DNA of 64,000 nt from Crocodylus rhombifer. Its lineage: Eukaryota; Chordata; Crocodylia; Crocodylidae. The notes beneath the pieces are model-generated. The model had not been told where the DNA came from, searched no databases, and worked only from the letters and a program-made list of their open reading frames with translations. The position numbers and the translations under genes are program-made. The stretch is taken from the NCBI GenBank assembly GCA_038503035.1, contig JAVSML010000027.1, positions 2,040,461-2,104,460 of the forward strand, read 5' to 3'. Shown in pieces: positions 44,635-53,575 of the stretch (its first letter is position 1; every line of letters begins with the position of its first letter).

Positions 44635-44930
44635 GACTGCTAATGACAGCCAGAATCGGAGGGAAGGAGACAAAAAGATTGCTAGATTTGGAATGTGAAC
44701 ATACAATGATAACAGCTGAGTTGATTCCCCAAAAGGAAAGAAGCATAGAGGACTGATGGGCTCTGGTGTGCCTGCATGGGGATGCACAATCCTGTGAGAG
44801 GGTACAGGCAACTATATAACAGTCTTAGGACAGACCCACAAGTTACTGTCATGCTAATCCAGAAATTTTCTTGTTCCCTGCTGGTAGGATGGGATAGGCC
44901 AGAGTTGGGACTGCTCATGAGAAAAATTAT
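44635..44930 (+). pseudogene. Gypsy protease remnant
   Basis: Reads 'ARIGGKETKRLLDLECEHTM' followed by 'ELIPQKERSIED' and, in a second frame, 'WALVCLHGD', then 'VTVMLIQKFSCSLLVGWDRP'. This follows the retropepsin layout (LLD-[ST]-G near the start, hydrophobic strands, a late LLG.DW motif). The catalytic Asp is kept, but the D-S/T-G triad reads D-L-E, so it cannot work. It would have cleaved the Gag-Pol polyprotein. Stops and at least one frameshift. Confidence 0.7.
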
Positions 44931-45119
44931 AGGGAAAAAGACTTGGAAAAGGGGGACTATCAATGATGTACTGAAGGTCTGGTAGGACAAGAGGAAGAAG
45001 TCCAGATTAAAGAAAGCAGAAAGGAGAGAGAGGAAGAGAATAATGGAATAGACCTGAATAAGATAACTGACCAAGGACAATTTCATTTGGAGCAATCACT
45101 AGAAGATAGCTTCTGCAGA

Positions 45120-45776
45120 ATATGTGAGGAGGGCCAGCAGTGATGAAAGAGTGCAACATCCAGACCTGATGAGGTCACTACCTAAGTTTGAGGTATGCAA
45201 TGATTTACTGTACCATATAGAAGAAGGAAGTCTTGAAGGGGAAGAAATGGAGCAATTATTAATACCAAAAATGTATGGGACCACCTCGTTAAGAATAGTA
45301 CATAAGCTGCCTGTGGAAGGCCATTTGGGCAGGGATAAATGGAAGAGAAACTATTTCAATGCTCTTCTTGCCTGGGCAGTTGTAAATCCTTTATCAACTG
45401 GCAGAAAGTGGCACCAGAGAGATCCCCAGTAGTTCTTATGGTACCTATGCCCTTGATAGATGTTCCATTCAAGTGGGTGGCTATGGACATAGTTGGGCAA
45501 GTGGAGAAAAATGCAGTCAGATACCGATATATTTTGATTACACTCAATTATGCCACCTGATATCCAGAGGCCATACCCCTGAAGTCCATGATGGCTCTTC
45601 AGGTAGCTGAAGTTACTTTGTGCATTGTTTCAAGTGGGATTGTCAAAATAAATAGTATCTGATTAGGAGAGGAGTTTCATGCTGCAGGGAAGTATGCCTC
45701 CTTCAACTACACATCAAACATTTGTTGATGTTGGTGTATCACCCACAAACCAATAGCTTGTTGGAATGATTTAATA
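45120..45776 (+). pseudogene. Gypsy integrase: zinc-binding and catalytic core
   Basis: H2C2 domain: 'IVHKLPVEGHLGRDKWKRN' (two His) at about 45295-45350, then, after a shift, 'CSSCLGSCKSF' with the Cys pair. Core: 'PMPLIDVPFKWVAMDIVGQV' near 45445-45500, with the first catalytic Asp in MDIVG kept. Then comes 'LNYAT' followed by a stop, and 'VYHPQTNSLLE' near 45735-45768 containing the catalytic Glu. A CR1 interrupts just after 'ggaatgattta'. The enzyme would insert element DNA into the genome. Its position before the RT is the unusual point. Confidence 0.8.
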
Positions 45777-47152
45777 GATTTCATAGACATTAGGGCTGGA
45801 ACAGACCTCGTAAGATGGGGCAGGAAGTCAGCTAGGGTCAAAGGATCCCAGCAAGATAAACATCCAAATGTTTCTTGGAAGTGTAGGTGCTTGCACCACC
45901 TCTGTGGGGAGTTTGTTACAGGCCTTGGGGGCTTGGACAGTAAAGAAGTTTTTCCTTATGTCCAGCCTAAAATGGTCTTGCAGGAGTTTGTGACCTTTGG
46001 ACCTTGTCATCCCCTGGGGTGCTCTGGTAAACAGGTGTTCTCCCAGATCCTGATGCATACCCCTTATGTACTTATAGGCTGCAACCTAGTCACCCCTGAC
46101 CCTGCACTTCTCCAGGCTGAAGAGTCCCATAGCTGGCAGCCTCTTTTCATAAATCCTGTTCTCTTGCCCTCTGATCATGTGCATGGCTGTCCTCTGGACT
46201 CTTTCAAGCTTCTCCACATCCTTCCTAAATTGTGGAGCCCAGAATTGGATCCAGTACTCCAACTGTGGCCTCACCAAGGCCGAGTACAGTGGGAGGATGA
46301 CATCCTGTGTCTTGCTGAGATGCATCAGTAGATGCAAGCCAGAATTTTGTTCACTTTGCCTACTGTAGTATCGCATTGGTGGTTCATATTCATCTTGTGA
46401 TCAATCATGATCCCCAAGTCTCTTTCGGTCATGGTGCTAGCAAGTGTAGCATTGCCGAGCCTATAAGTGTGATGTGGGTATTTATTCCCAAGATGGAGCA
46501 CCTTGCATTTCTCCATATTGAATGCCATCAGGTTTTCATCTGTCCACCTTGCAAGCCTATCGAGGTCGGCCTGGATCACCAGCCTATCCTCAAGTGTAGA
46601 GACTATTCCCCAAAGTTTGGTGTTGTCAGTGAACTTGACCAGTCCACTTTTAACAACAATGTCCAGATTGTTTATGAAGATATTAAAGAATACAGGTCTG
46701 AGAATGGAGCCTTGGGGGACACCACTAGTCACTGAGTGCCATGTTGATTCGTTTCTGTCAACTACCACTCTCTGGGTCCGACCTTGGAGCCAGTTCCCCA
46801 GCCATCAGACTGTGGAGTAGTCAAGGCCACAGTTGCCCAATTTTTCCATGAGGACATCATGGGAGACCAAGTCAAAGGCTTTTTTAAAGTCCAAATATAT
46901 GACATCAACCTCTTCCCTTTTGTCAAGGTGATATATCACCTGGCCATAGAAGGAAATGAGATTGGTCAAGCAAGACCTGCCTGCAACAAACCTGTTCTGG
47001 CTGTCTCTCAGGATATTGCTTTCTGTTAGCCTGTCAAGAATGGTTTTTTTGATATTTTTTTCCAAAATCTTCCCAGGGATTGCGGTCAAACTGATCAGTC
47101 TGTAGTTTCCCGAGTCTTCTTTCCTCCCTTTCTTCAAGATGGGCCCTCTTCC
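45777..47152 (-). mobile_element. CR1 LINE, 1.38 kb, inserted in the gypsy integrase
   Basis: The 3' tail is at the left ('gatttcatagacattagggctgg'). ORF2 remnants are at 45828-46058, 46086-46376, 46325-46768 and 46805-47137. RT motifs: 'SGNYRLISLTAIPGKILEK', 'RFVAGRSCLTNLISFYGQV', 'DVIYLDFKKAFDLVSHDVL' (motif A), 'VTSGVPQGSILRPVFFNIFI' (motif B) and 'GLVKFTDNTKL' (YADD altered to FTDN). One of the longest CR1 copies here, 5'-truncated before the endonuclease. Confidence 0.9.
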
Positions 47153-47470
47153 AAAAAAGTAAGAATTGAAAACAATAGTTTTTCAAAGAAAAGTTGAAAA
47201 CAATGGGTGAATTGGCCAAAGTAAACATGCAGAAGGCCCAAGGCAGGCCTTATATCACAGATGAGCTCAGAAGAGAGAGTTTGAAATGGGGGAGCAAGTA
47301 TTAGTGCTGCTTCCTGATCAAGAGTCAAAACTGATGACCAAAAGGCAGGAACCACATGAAATAATTCAAAGGACAGGGTTTGTGGATTATAAAATACATC
47401 ACCCAGGACAGAGGAAGCCAGATCTACCATACATATATGTTAAAACCATGGAAGCAGTGTGATGTCTTGG
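47153..47470 (+). pseudogene. Gypsy integrase C-terminal part
   Basis: After the CR1, the frame reads 'VLVLLPDQESKLMTKRQ', then 'HEIIQRTGFVDYKIHHPGQR' and 'PYIYVKTM'. This matches the GPY/F-type C-terminal module of gypsy integrases (G..VLVLLP....KL...W.GP..V....G.VNY.V..P..R….HVN.LK.W). The GPY is degraded to E-P-H. A stop follows near 47462. Confidence 0.75.
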
Positions 47471-47639
47471 TGGCATCTTATCCAGAACACTTCAAGTCAG
47501 GTCCCTGCAAGCCAGTTAGAAGAAGAGATACTAACCCTGGCCCAGGAGATGCAGTTGATATCAGATAAAAAGAGGGAAGTTGAATACTGGGTAAGAGGAA
47601 ATGAGGATGTTTCCTCAGAAAATCCAGGAAAAAGTGTTA

Positions 47640-47916
47640 GGGAGGGGTGACGGTGTATTCCCCAGTGATTGGTAGGTACCATAAAAATGAGGTTATAAAA
47701 ATGATAGAACAAAGTCATTATAGTAGAGTTGAGAAATCAATGAAAGAACCCAATTTTGGTAATGCCAAAGCTTGATGGAAACATAAACCTATATATTGGC
47801 TTCAGGAAAATAAATGACATAGTGTAATTCAATGCCCTGGATTAAGGGAATGCTAGAGAAAATCAAACAGGCCTGGTATAGATCCACTTTAGACCTATTC
47901 CAGGTTATTGGCAAAT
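47640..47916 (+). pseudogene. Gypsy reverse transcriptase, N-terminal part
   Basis: 'MPKLDGNINLYIGFRKIND' at about 47760-47815 corresponds to V-PKPDGSIRFCVDYRKLN. Then 'YRSTLDLFQ' at about 47880 corresponds to the motif A segment STLDL.KGYWQI, with the catalytic Asp kept, and 'ggttattggcaaatt' gives GYWQI in the next frame. It lies downstream of the integrase. A CR1 cuts it right after this motif. Confidence 0.75.
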
Positions 47917-48768
47917 TCATAGAATCAAAGAAAATTAGGATCAGAAGTGACTTCAGCAGGTCATCTAGTCCAATGCCCTGCTCAAAGCAGGACCATTCCC
48001 AACTAGATCATCCCAGGTAAGGCTTTGTCTAGCCGGGTCTTAAAAACCTCCAAAGATGGAGAGTCCATGACCATTCTGGGTAATCTGTTCCAATGCTTTA
48101 TTACCCTCCTAGTGAGAAAGTTTTCCCTAATATCTAAGCTAAATTTCCCTTGCTGCAACTTGAGACCATTGCTCCTTGTTATGTCAACTCATCTGCCACC
48201 ACTGAGAAGAGTCTACCCCCATCCTCTGTGGAACCACCCTGCAGATAGTTGAAGGCTTCTTTTAAATCCCCTCTCAGTCTTCTCTTCTCCAGACCAAATA
48301 GGCCCAGTTCTCTCAGCCTGTATTCATAAGGCATGTTCCCCAGCCCCCTACCTATTTTTGTTTCCCTTGGCTGGACTCTGATTTGTCCACATCCTTTCTG
48401 TAGTTGGGAGGGGAGGGGCAGAACTGGACACAGCACTCCCACAGATGGCCTCACCAGGCTGAACAGAAGGGAAGAATCACTTCCCTTGATCTGCTGGGAA
48501 TGCTCCTACTAATGCAACCCACTATCCCGTTAGCCTTCTTTGCAACAAGGGCACATTCCTGGCTCATATTCAGTTTATTGTTCACTGTAATCCCCAGGTC
48601 CTTTTCTGCAGAGCTGCTGCTTAGCCAATCAGTCCCCAGCTTGCAGGTGCATGGGATTGTTCTGTCCTAAGTGCAGGACTTTGCACATGTCCTTATTGAA
48701 TCTCATGAGATTTTTTTGGGTCCAATCCTCCAATTTGTCGAGGTCTCTGAATCCTAACCCTACCCTCC
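47917..48768 (-). mobile_element. CR1 LINE (different subfamily), inserted in gypsy RT
   Basis: The 3' end is at the left ('ttcatagaatcaaagaaaattaggatcagaagtgac'). The ORF2 C-terminal region is decayed by many stops (readable 'EYRLRELGLFGLEKRRLRGD' at about 48290-48330). It is more diverged than the other copies here and closer to the copies at 567-1627. Confidence 0.8.
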
Positions 48769-49176
48769 TAGATGCTAACTCCATGGGTGCTATGTGGCTC
48801 AAGCACCCACCAGAAAAAATTAGCAGATGCTCAGTACCCATGGGACACAGCTGCTTTCTGCTTGCAGATTTTAGGGGGAAAAAAAGGTGCTTTACCAGAA
48901 GAAGCAGTGCGTTACTTCAGCCTGGCTCTTCAGTGTCTGTAAAGATTGGGTGCTTTTTGGCGGGGCTTTTTGGCACTTTCATCTAAAGCTGATTCAATCA
49001 GCTATTAGATAGAAGACCCAAAGAAGCCCCAATAAAGTGCAGAGCTGGGCTGAAGTAATGTACTTCCTCTTCTGGGCATGTGGCACAGAAACGTGCTGAG
49101 TTTAAAGTAAAGCACCTTTTTTTTGTGTGTGTGTGCAAACACCCACCAGCAAAACCCAAAGTCAGTGCTTATGTCT
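48769..49176. mobile_element. hAT-like element related to 44346-44561, with nested foldback
   Basis: Left 'tagatgctaactccatgggtgc'; right 'gtcagtgcttatgtcta' (reverse complement 'tagacataagcactgac'), with 'caagcacccaccagaaaaaattag' inside, like the AGGTGCC family at 44346. The interior 48879-49124 is a separate long palindrome. Confidence 0.5.
48879..49124. repeat. Foldback (long imperfect palindrome)
   Basis: Left arm 'aaggtgctttaccagaagaagcagtgcgttacttcagcctggctct'; right arm 'agagctgggctgaagtaatgtacttcctcttctgg...aaagtaaagcacctt'. The centre 'agctgattcaatcagct' near 48987 is itself a palindrome. About 245 bp, able to form a long hairpin. Confidence 0.7.
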
Positions 49177-49620
49177 ACTCTCCAATGTATCTACTACTCA
49201 CTGCAGCTTGGTGAGCATTGATGTGAGTGTTGGTGAGTGTTCCTTTAGAGAGAAGCTCAAGAGATACCTTGGGGTTTCTCTGAATTTTAAACAAATGCTG
49301 TTTGAATTACATGGGGCAGCCACTACATTCTAGAGGCTTTTGGACAGAGTGGGTACCTAGACAAGGGTGGGGGTGGAGTATTTTAATTAGTGGTTCCTGG
49401 AAAGCAGCTTTAATTAAAAAGCTGCAGTCACATGTATTAAGCCCCATGTTAAAAATGACTGTGGGATGCTTTAACTAAAGCTCCTTCAATGAGCTTTAGT
49501 TACACCACCCCAGCAGCCATTTTTCAACCTACAGGGGCTTAAACACATGATGCTGTGGGGATGCTAGAGTGTTCTAATTAGAAAGCATTCTAATTAGAAT
49601 GTGTTAGAGCACATGTATAG
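49177..49620. repeat. Non-coding stretch with small inverted repeats
   Basis: Contains hairpins such as 'ctttaactaaagctccttcaatgagctttagtt' (49470-49502) and 'cattctaattagaatg' (49585-49600), and 'cacatgtat' near both sides (49431, 49611). Probably another decayed MITE. No gypsy coding recognised here. Confidence 0.4.
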
Positions 49621-49893
49621 TAGGAATGTATGAAGCAGGCCCTATTCTATTTGGATTTGGCCGGAATCAGGGACAGTGATTTCATTAGTTGATTCAGATC
49701 ACTGGCCCTGATTTGATTTGGCTGAATCCAAATCTAAAGATTTGATGCTGATTTGGAGAATCAGTGACTCAGACATAGACACAGCTTTAAAAGTTTTTTC
49801 TATATATCTTGAGGTAGCAGCCATGGCTTGTGAACGCTGCGATGCTGGGGTGCATGGAGCGTCCCACAGGAGTGCGGGGTGGCCCTCCACATT
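49621..49893 (+). mobile_element. hAT-family element (as at 41215), left part
   Basis: Begins 'taggaatgtatgaagcaggc' and runs through 'tttggccggaatcagggacagtgatt' and 'catagacacagctttaaaagttttttctat', paralleling the left half of 41215-41597. It then enters 'gaggtagcagccatggcttgtgaacgctgc', whose reverse complement is similar to 50925-51012. Cut by a CR1 at 49894. Confidence 0.65.
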
Positions 49894-50553
49894 CTCATAG
49901 ACATAGATTTCATAGACATCAGGGCTGGAAGGGACCTCGGGAGATCATCGAGTCCAGCCCCCTGCCCAAAGGGCAGGAAGTCAGCTGGGGTCATAGGATC
50001 CCAGCAAGATAAGCATCCAATTTACTCTTGAAGGTGTTCAATGTAGGTGCTTCAACCACCTCTGCTGGCAGACTGTTCCAGACCTTGGGGGCTTGGACAG
50101 TAAAGAAATTCTTTCTTATGTCCAGCCTGAAACGGTCTTGCAGGAGTTTGTGACCGTTCGACCTAGTCATCCCTTGGGGCGCTCTGGTGAACAAACGCTC
50201 CCCCAGATCCTGGTGGTCACCCCTGATAAACTTATAGGTGGCCATCAGATCAACCCTGAGCCTATGCTTTTCCAGGCTAAAGAATCCCATGTCTCTCAGC
50301 CTATCATCGTAAGATCTGTTTTCCTGACCTCTGATCATGCGCGTGGCTCTCCTCTGGACTCTCTCAAGCTTCTCCACATCCTTTTTGAATTGTGGAGCCC
50401 AAAACTGGATGAAGTACTCCAGCTGTGGCCTCACCAAGGCCGAGTACAAGGGGAGAATGACGTCCTGGGATTTGCTCGAGAAGCATCTATGGATGCAAGC
50501 TAGTGTTTTGGTCGCTTTATTAGCCGCAGCATCGCATTGCAGGCTCATGTTCA
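49894..50553 (-). mobile_element. CR1 LINE 3' fragment with 187-residue ORF2 remnant
   Basis: Minus strand, with the tail at the left ('tcatagacatagatttcatagacatcagggctgg'). A 187-residue uninterrupted frame at 49991-50554 is close in sequence to the copy at 22905-23742 (shared '[19 protein letters not shown]', 'ENRSYDDRLRDMG'), so it is young relative to its host. It ends exactly where the left arm of the 98-bp inverted repeat starts. Confidence 0.9.
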
Positions 50554-50651
50554 TCTTGAGAAGATAGGAACATCCTCTGCATAGCTCTGGTAGGGCACTA
50601 GCACTGGATACCTATACATTAAGGCTGTGCAAAGCTTCGGTCCCTGATTCA
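50554..50651 (+). repeat. Perfect inverted repeat, left arm (98 bp)
   Basis: Identical to the reverse complement of 51187-51284. It contains a reversed copy of gypsy RT sequence (50554-50619) followed by the hAT-type end 'aaggctgtgcaaagcttcgg' and 'tccctgattca'. Directly abuts the 5' end of the CR1. Confidence 0.9.
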
Positions 50652-51217
50652 GTTTGGCAGATTCAATTTGGCAGATTCAATTTCTCGACAGTGGGTAAAA
50701 CCAAAAGTGGCCTGGAAGTACTTCTGGTCCACTTCTGGGTCCATCAGGGCCCCCCCCCCGTCCTCCCCCAGCTTGGTGATCAGCTGCAGGGGGACCCTGG
50801 GTGCCCCCAGGAGGCACCAGTTGTTGAGCCAGGGGAGGCACCGGGGGGGGGGAGGGGTAGGAGCACACTCCCTGGTGGGCCCAGAAGTGGACTGGAAGTG
50901 TTTCTGGTCCACTTCTGGGTCTGCTGCTGAGCATGCTGGGGAGCCCCCCGTGCTTCTGTGGGCACTCTATCCACCCTACCATTGCAGCATTCACAACCCA
51001 CCTGCTACCTAGAGGCATGTAGAAAAAACATTTAAAGCTGTGTCTATGTCCGCTTTGCCGAACATTTCTGAATCACTCTGAATTGATTCAGAGGGTTCCG
51101 ATTTGATTCAGAGAGATTAAAGGGTCCTCTGATTCAATTCGGAATCAGAGATTTGGCTACTGAATCAGGCCGAATCTCTGCCAAATTGAATCAGGGACCG
51201 AAGCTTTGCACAGCCTT
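50620..51217. mobile_element. hAT-family element (as at 41215) between inverted arms
   Basis: Inverted ends 'aaggctgtgcaaagcttcgg' and 'ccgaagctttgcacagcctt'. The right half (51010-51214) parallels the right half of 41215-41597 ('gtagaaaaaacatttaaagctg', 'gagagattaaagggtcctctgatt', 'ctgaatcaggccgaatctctgcc'). The GC-rich middle at 50700-51000 repeats 'cttctggtccacttctgggtc' twice. Its flanks are inverted and not directly repeated. Confidence 0.6.
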
Positions 51218-51284
51218 AATGTATAGGTATCCAGTGCTAGTGCCCTACCAGAGCTATGCAGAGGATGTTCCTATCTTCTCAAGA
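51187..51284 (+). repeat. Perfect inverted repeat, right arm (98 bp)
   Basis: Reverse complement of 50554-50651. Its outer 65 bp read as gypsy RT in the plus direction ('SYAEDVPIFSRDW'), so this arm is in the ancestral orientation and the left arm is the inverted copy. Confidence 0.9.
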
Positions 51285-51990
51285 GATTGGAATTAACATC
51301 TTGATGCACAGTGAGCTATTTTACAAGAACTGTGGAAGACTGCATTAATGGCAGTGTCCAATAAGTATGCACTTGGCAAGGAGGAGACTCAGTATTTAAG
51401 TAAAGGCCAGATCAAATCTATGGTAGACAGGGTATAAATCTTAAAGGATTACCAACATCCCCACATGAAGAAACAAATTTGGGAAATCTTGAGCCTTGCT
51501 AATTTTTACTGCAGGTTCATCCCATAGTTCTTGGAGAAGATTATGTAGTTGACAGGCCTAACAAAGGCTTCAACCTTTACCAAGGTGAAATGGACCCCAG
51601 AGGTGGAATAGGCATTCCAGAAAACCAGAGAAGCACTATGCCACCATTCAGTAGTCAAAACCCTGGACTTTTCTAAACACTTCATCTGATGTGGTATTAG
51701 GGCAATACTATCACATAGAAAAGGAGATTCAGAATACATAATAGCTTGCATTAGTAGAAAATGCTATAAATGAGTAAGCATTTGCCACCATAGAATAGGA
51801 ATGTGCTATCAAGTGGTATATAGAAACTTAAGATACTACCTCCTTAAGGGTATCAGTGGCAGACCTGAAATAGTTACAATGACTGAAGACTGATAATCCT
51901 CATCCTATGCAATGGTATATTAGTCTCTAAACATACTATTTTACAGTTGAAGATAGGCCTAGGAAGCAGTAGTCTAATGCAGAATTATTT
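51218..51990 (+). pseudogene. Gypsy RT C-terminal part and RNase H remnant
   Basis: 'SYAEDVPIFSRDW' at about 51250-51290 corresponds to the catalytic Y-x-DD segment (YIDDVVIFS), here changed to Y-A-E-D. Then 'NKYALGKEETQYL' at about 51370-51410, and 'KKQIWEILSLANFYCRFIP' at about 51467-51525 (REFLGL.NYYRRFIP). RNase H: 'KWTPEV' and 'QKTREALCHHSVVKTLDF' at about 51588-51680. The DAS motif is lost to a stop, and 'LSHRKGDSEYIIACISRKCY' follows. Many stops and shifts. Confidence 0.8.
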
Positions 51991-52130
51991 TCCAGGAAGT
52001 GGGAGGAAGAGTAAATCTCTAGACAAGGGCTGGCTCATGGCAAGAAAGAAGGAAGCGGGGGTATACATTAGGGATGCATACCCGGTCACTGAAGAAAAGA
52101 AGGCATGGTCCCTTTAAGACTACTTTGCAT

Positions 52131-52149
52131 GGGGAACAGAAGAGGAGGG
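52131..52149 (+). promoter_or_regulatory. Candidate polypurine tract before the 3' LTR
   Basis: 'ggggaacagaagaggaggg' directly precedes the best LTR start at 52150. A rival tract 'agaaagaaggaagcggggg' lies at 52044-52061 and would give a longer LTR. Confidence 0.4.
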
Positions 52150-52692
52150 CCTAAGGCCAATACATTCAGCTCCAGAGACAGAGCATGGGCAAACTGGCCC
52201 AGGGCCTGAAGAAGGAAGGAGCTCTGCAGAGAGAATCTCACATGGAGATAAGCTATGCTTTTATGCTTCTATTTTGAGTTCATATTTGCCATGAGGCATT
52301 GGAGTGGCTGAAGGGGAGGCAGGAGGCCACAGCAGAGGTCTAGGATCATCCTGTGTTGTTGTTATTGGGCTGAGCACCCAGCAGAGACTTACAGAAGGGC
52401 TGAGTGCCCAGTGGACTATTACCAAGGGGCTGAGCACTCAGTAGATGGTTACAGAGGACAAGAGAGACCAGAGAACTATTACAGGGGGCAGGAGAGCTCC
52501 AGTAAACTATGTAGAGTGGAGCATGGCACTGTGGTTCTTGCAAGTCAGTCTCCCAGCATTTGTAATAATATCAAAAGGCATGGCAGAGGAGAGTGAGGGA
52601 GGTGACTTCCAGGGTAACCCAAACTGCTTAAACAGGTCTCAGCAGACCACTGGAAGGCACAAGGTGAAGCAGGGAAACTGAGGCACGTTGCA
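52150..52692 (+). mobile_element. Gypsy 3' LTR
   Basis: Aligned with the 5' LTR as listed there. It ends 'ggcacgttgca', with AGTGG immediately after. Its length (543 bp) is close to the 5' LTR (565 bp) if it starts at 52150. The two LTRs differ at many sites, which dates the insertion as old. No clear TATA box; 'aataatatc' near 52563 is not a good signal. Confidence 0.7.
52368..52515 (+). repeat. 30-bp tandem array in the 3' LTR
   Basis: Five units at a 30-bp period ('ggctgagcacccagcagagacttacagaa' and variants). The units correspond to those at 42151-42302, so the array predates the insertion. Confidence 0.85.
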
Positions 52693-52697
52693 AGTGG
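52693..52697. repeat. Probable gypsy target site duplication (right, AGTGG)
   Basis: Same 5-mer as 41917-41921, directly after the 3' LTR's CA. Confidence 0.6.
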
Positions 52698-53425
52698 TGG
52701 ATGACCATTAGGGGTATGTGGTCACAAGTCTTTTTTTACTGAAGCAGGTTACTACAAGGCTGAATGGCTCCTTCTAAAATAGTCTTTCTCTACTTGGGTG
52801 TCCTTGTATAAAGATGAATTTTAGGCTGGCCAGATGGGCATCTTTAGTATTGTTCTCAGAGCAGATACAGTTATATCTGAGAGCCTGACTGTAGATTACA
52901 GCTTTTTGGTGTGCTTGGGATGATTGATGCTCTTGTGGGCATAAGTATAGTGGTTTGTTTGTTTTTTTATATGAGGGTTTATAGGGTGCCATTCTGTACA
53001 ATGATTGTGGTGTGTAGAAAATTGATGTCAGTGTAGGGAAAGTTTGAGGGTAATAGTCATTAAACCTGTAGTGGAAGTCAATAAGTAAGTCCTGGTGTTT
53101 GATCCAGGTATTGAAAATATCATATGTGTAATGCAGATTTTAGTGCAGGTTTGATGGTGCAGATTTCTAGAAATTAGTCCTCCAGGTGGAAGTTGGCATA
53201 TTGAGGGGCCACCATTGTGCCCATAGCCATGACCTTGGTTTGAAGGAAGTGCTGATTGTTGAAAGTAAAGTTTTTGTGAATGCAGATGATTTTTGCAATA
53301 TGTAGCGAATCTGAGTGTGCTCCATGTTCTTGTAAGTATTTCAGATAAGCAGCTATACCTTCATGATGTGGGTCATAAGTATGCTGGTGATATCCATGGT
53401 TGCAAGTATGGCCTTCTCAGTAGTC
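52693..53425 (-). pseudogene. Penelope-like element, reverse transcriptase part
   Basis: Minus strand. 'LATMDITSILMTHIM' (motif A, ATMDVTSLYTNIP) near 53405; 'FNNQHFLQTKVMAMGTMVAP' (FLQ..GTAMGT.MAP.YAN) near 53250-53200; then 'KAVIYSQALRYNCICSENN' at 52774-53001, the region after the palm. These are hallmarks of vertebrate Neptune-type Penelope RTs, which are related to telomerase. Frames are broken and the Y-x-DD motif is not readable. The GIY-YIG part of apparently the same element is at 41606-41916. Confidence 0.8.
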
Positions 53426-53429
53426 TTAA

Positions 53430-53575
53430 TGCTTCTTAACAATTGTGCTTGCTTCCCTCCTCAGACCAGATGAAGACTGCCTTGCTTCTTTATCTTAGTC
53501 ATGCAGTTGGTCCAATAAAAGGTATCAACCCAAAAAATCCTTGCCTCTTGCAATATTATGAAATGTGATAGAAGT
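53430..53575 (+). mobile_element. Penelope-like 3' end in the opposite orientation
   Basis: 'cctcctcagaccagatgaagactgcc', 'catgcagttggtccaataaaaggtatcaaccc', 'aaatccttgcctc': the same terminal sequence as at 40780-40900, but on the plus strand. It adjoins the 5'-most part of the minus-strand Penelope RT, so the element is flanked by inverted copies of its own end. Confidence 0.65.

Larger units (their letters stand above)
41922..52692 (+). mobile_element. Ty3/gypsy retrotransposon, Gmr1-like, heavily nested
   Basis: Whole-element span. Order on the plus strand: 5' LTR, leader, SCAN-like Gag with zinc knuckle, protease, integrase (zinc-binding, core, GPY/F-like end), reverse transcriptase, RNase H, polypurine tract, 3' LTR. 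Integrase upstream of RT distinguishes Gmr1-like elements from other gypsy elements. Later insertions (hAT, MITEs, three CR1, a foldback) roughly double its length. All reading frames are broken. It sits inside a minus-strand Penelope element. LTR divergence is high, so it is old. Confidence 0.8.

Noticed and set aside
52044..52149. Longer 3' LTR starting near 52062
   Set aside because: No matching sequence precedes the 5' LTR, which meets its AGTGG duplication at 41917; the shorter start gives LTRs of similar length. Not fully excluded.
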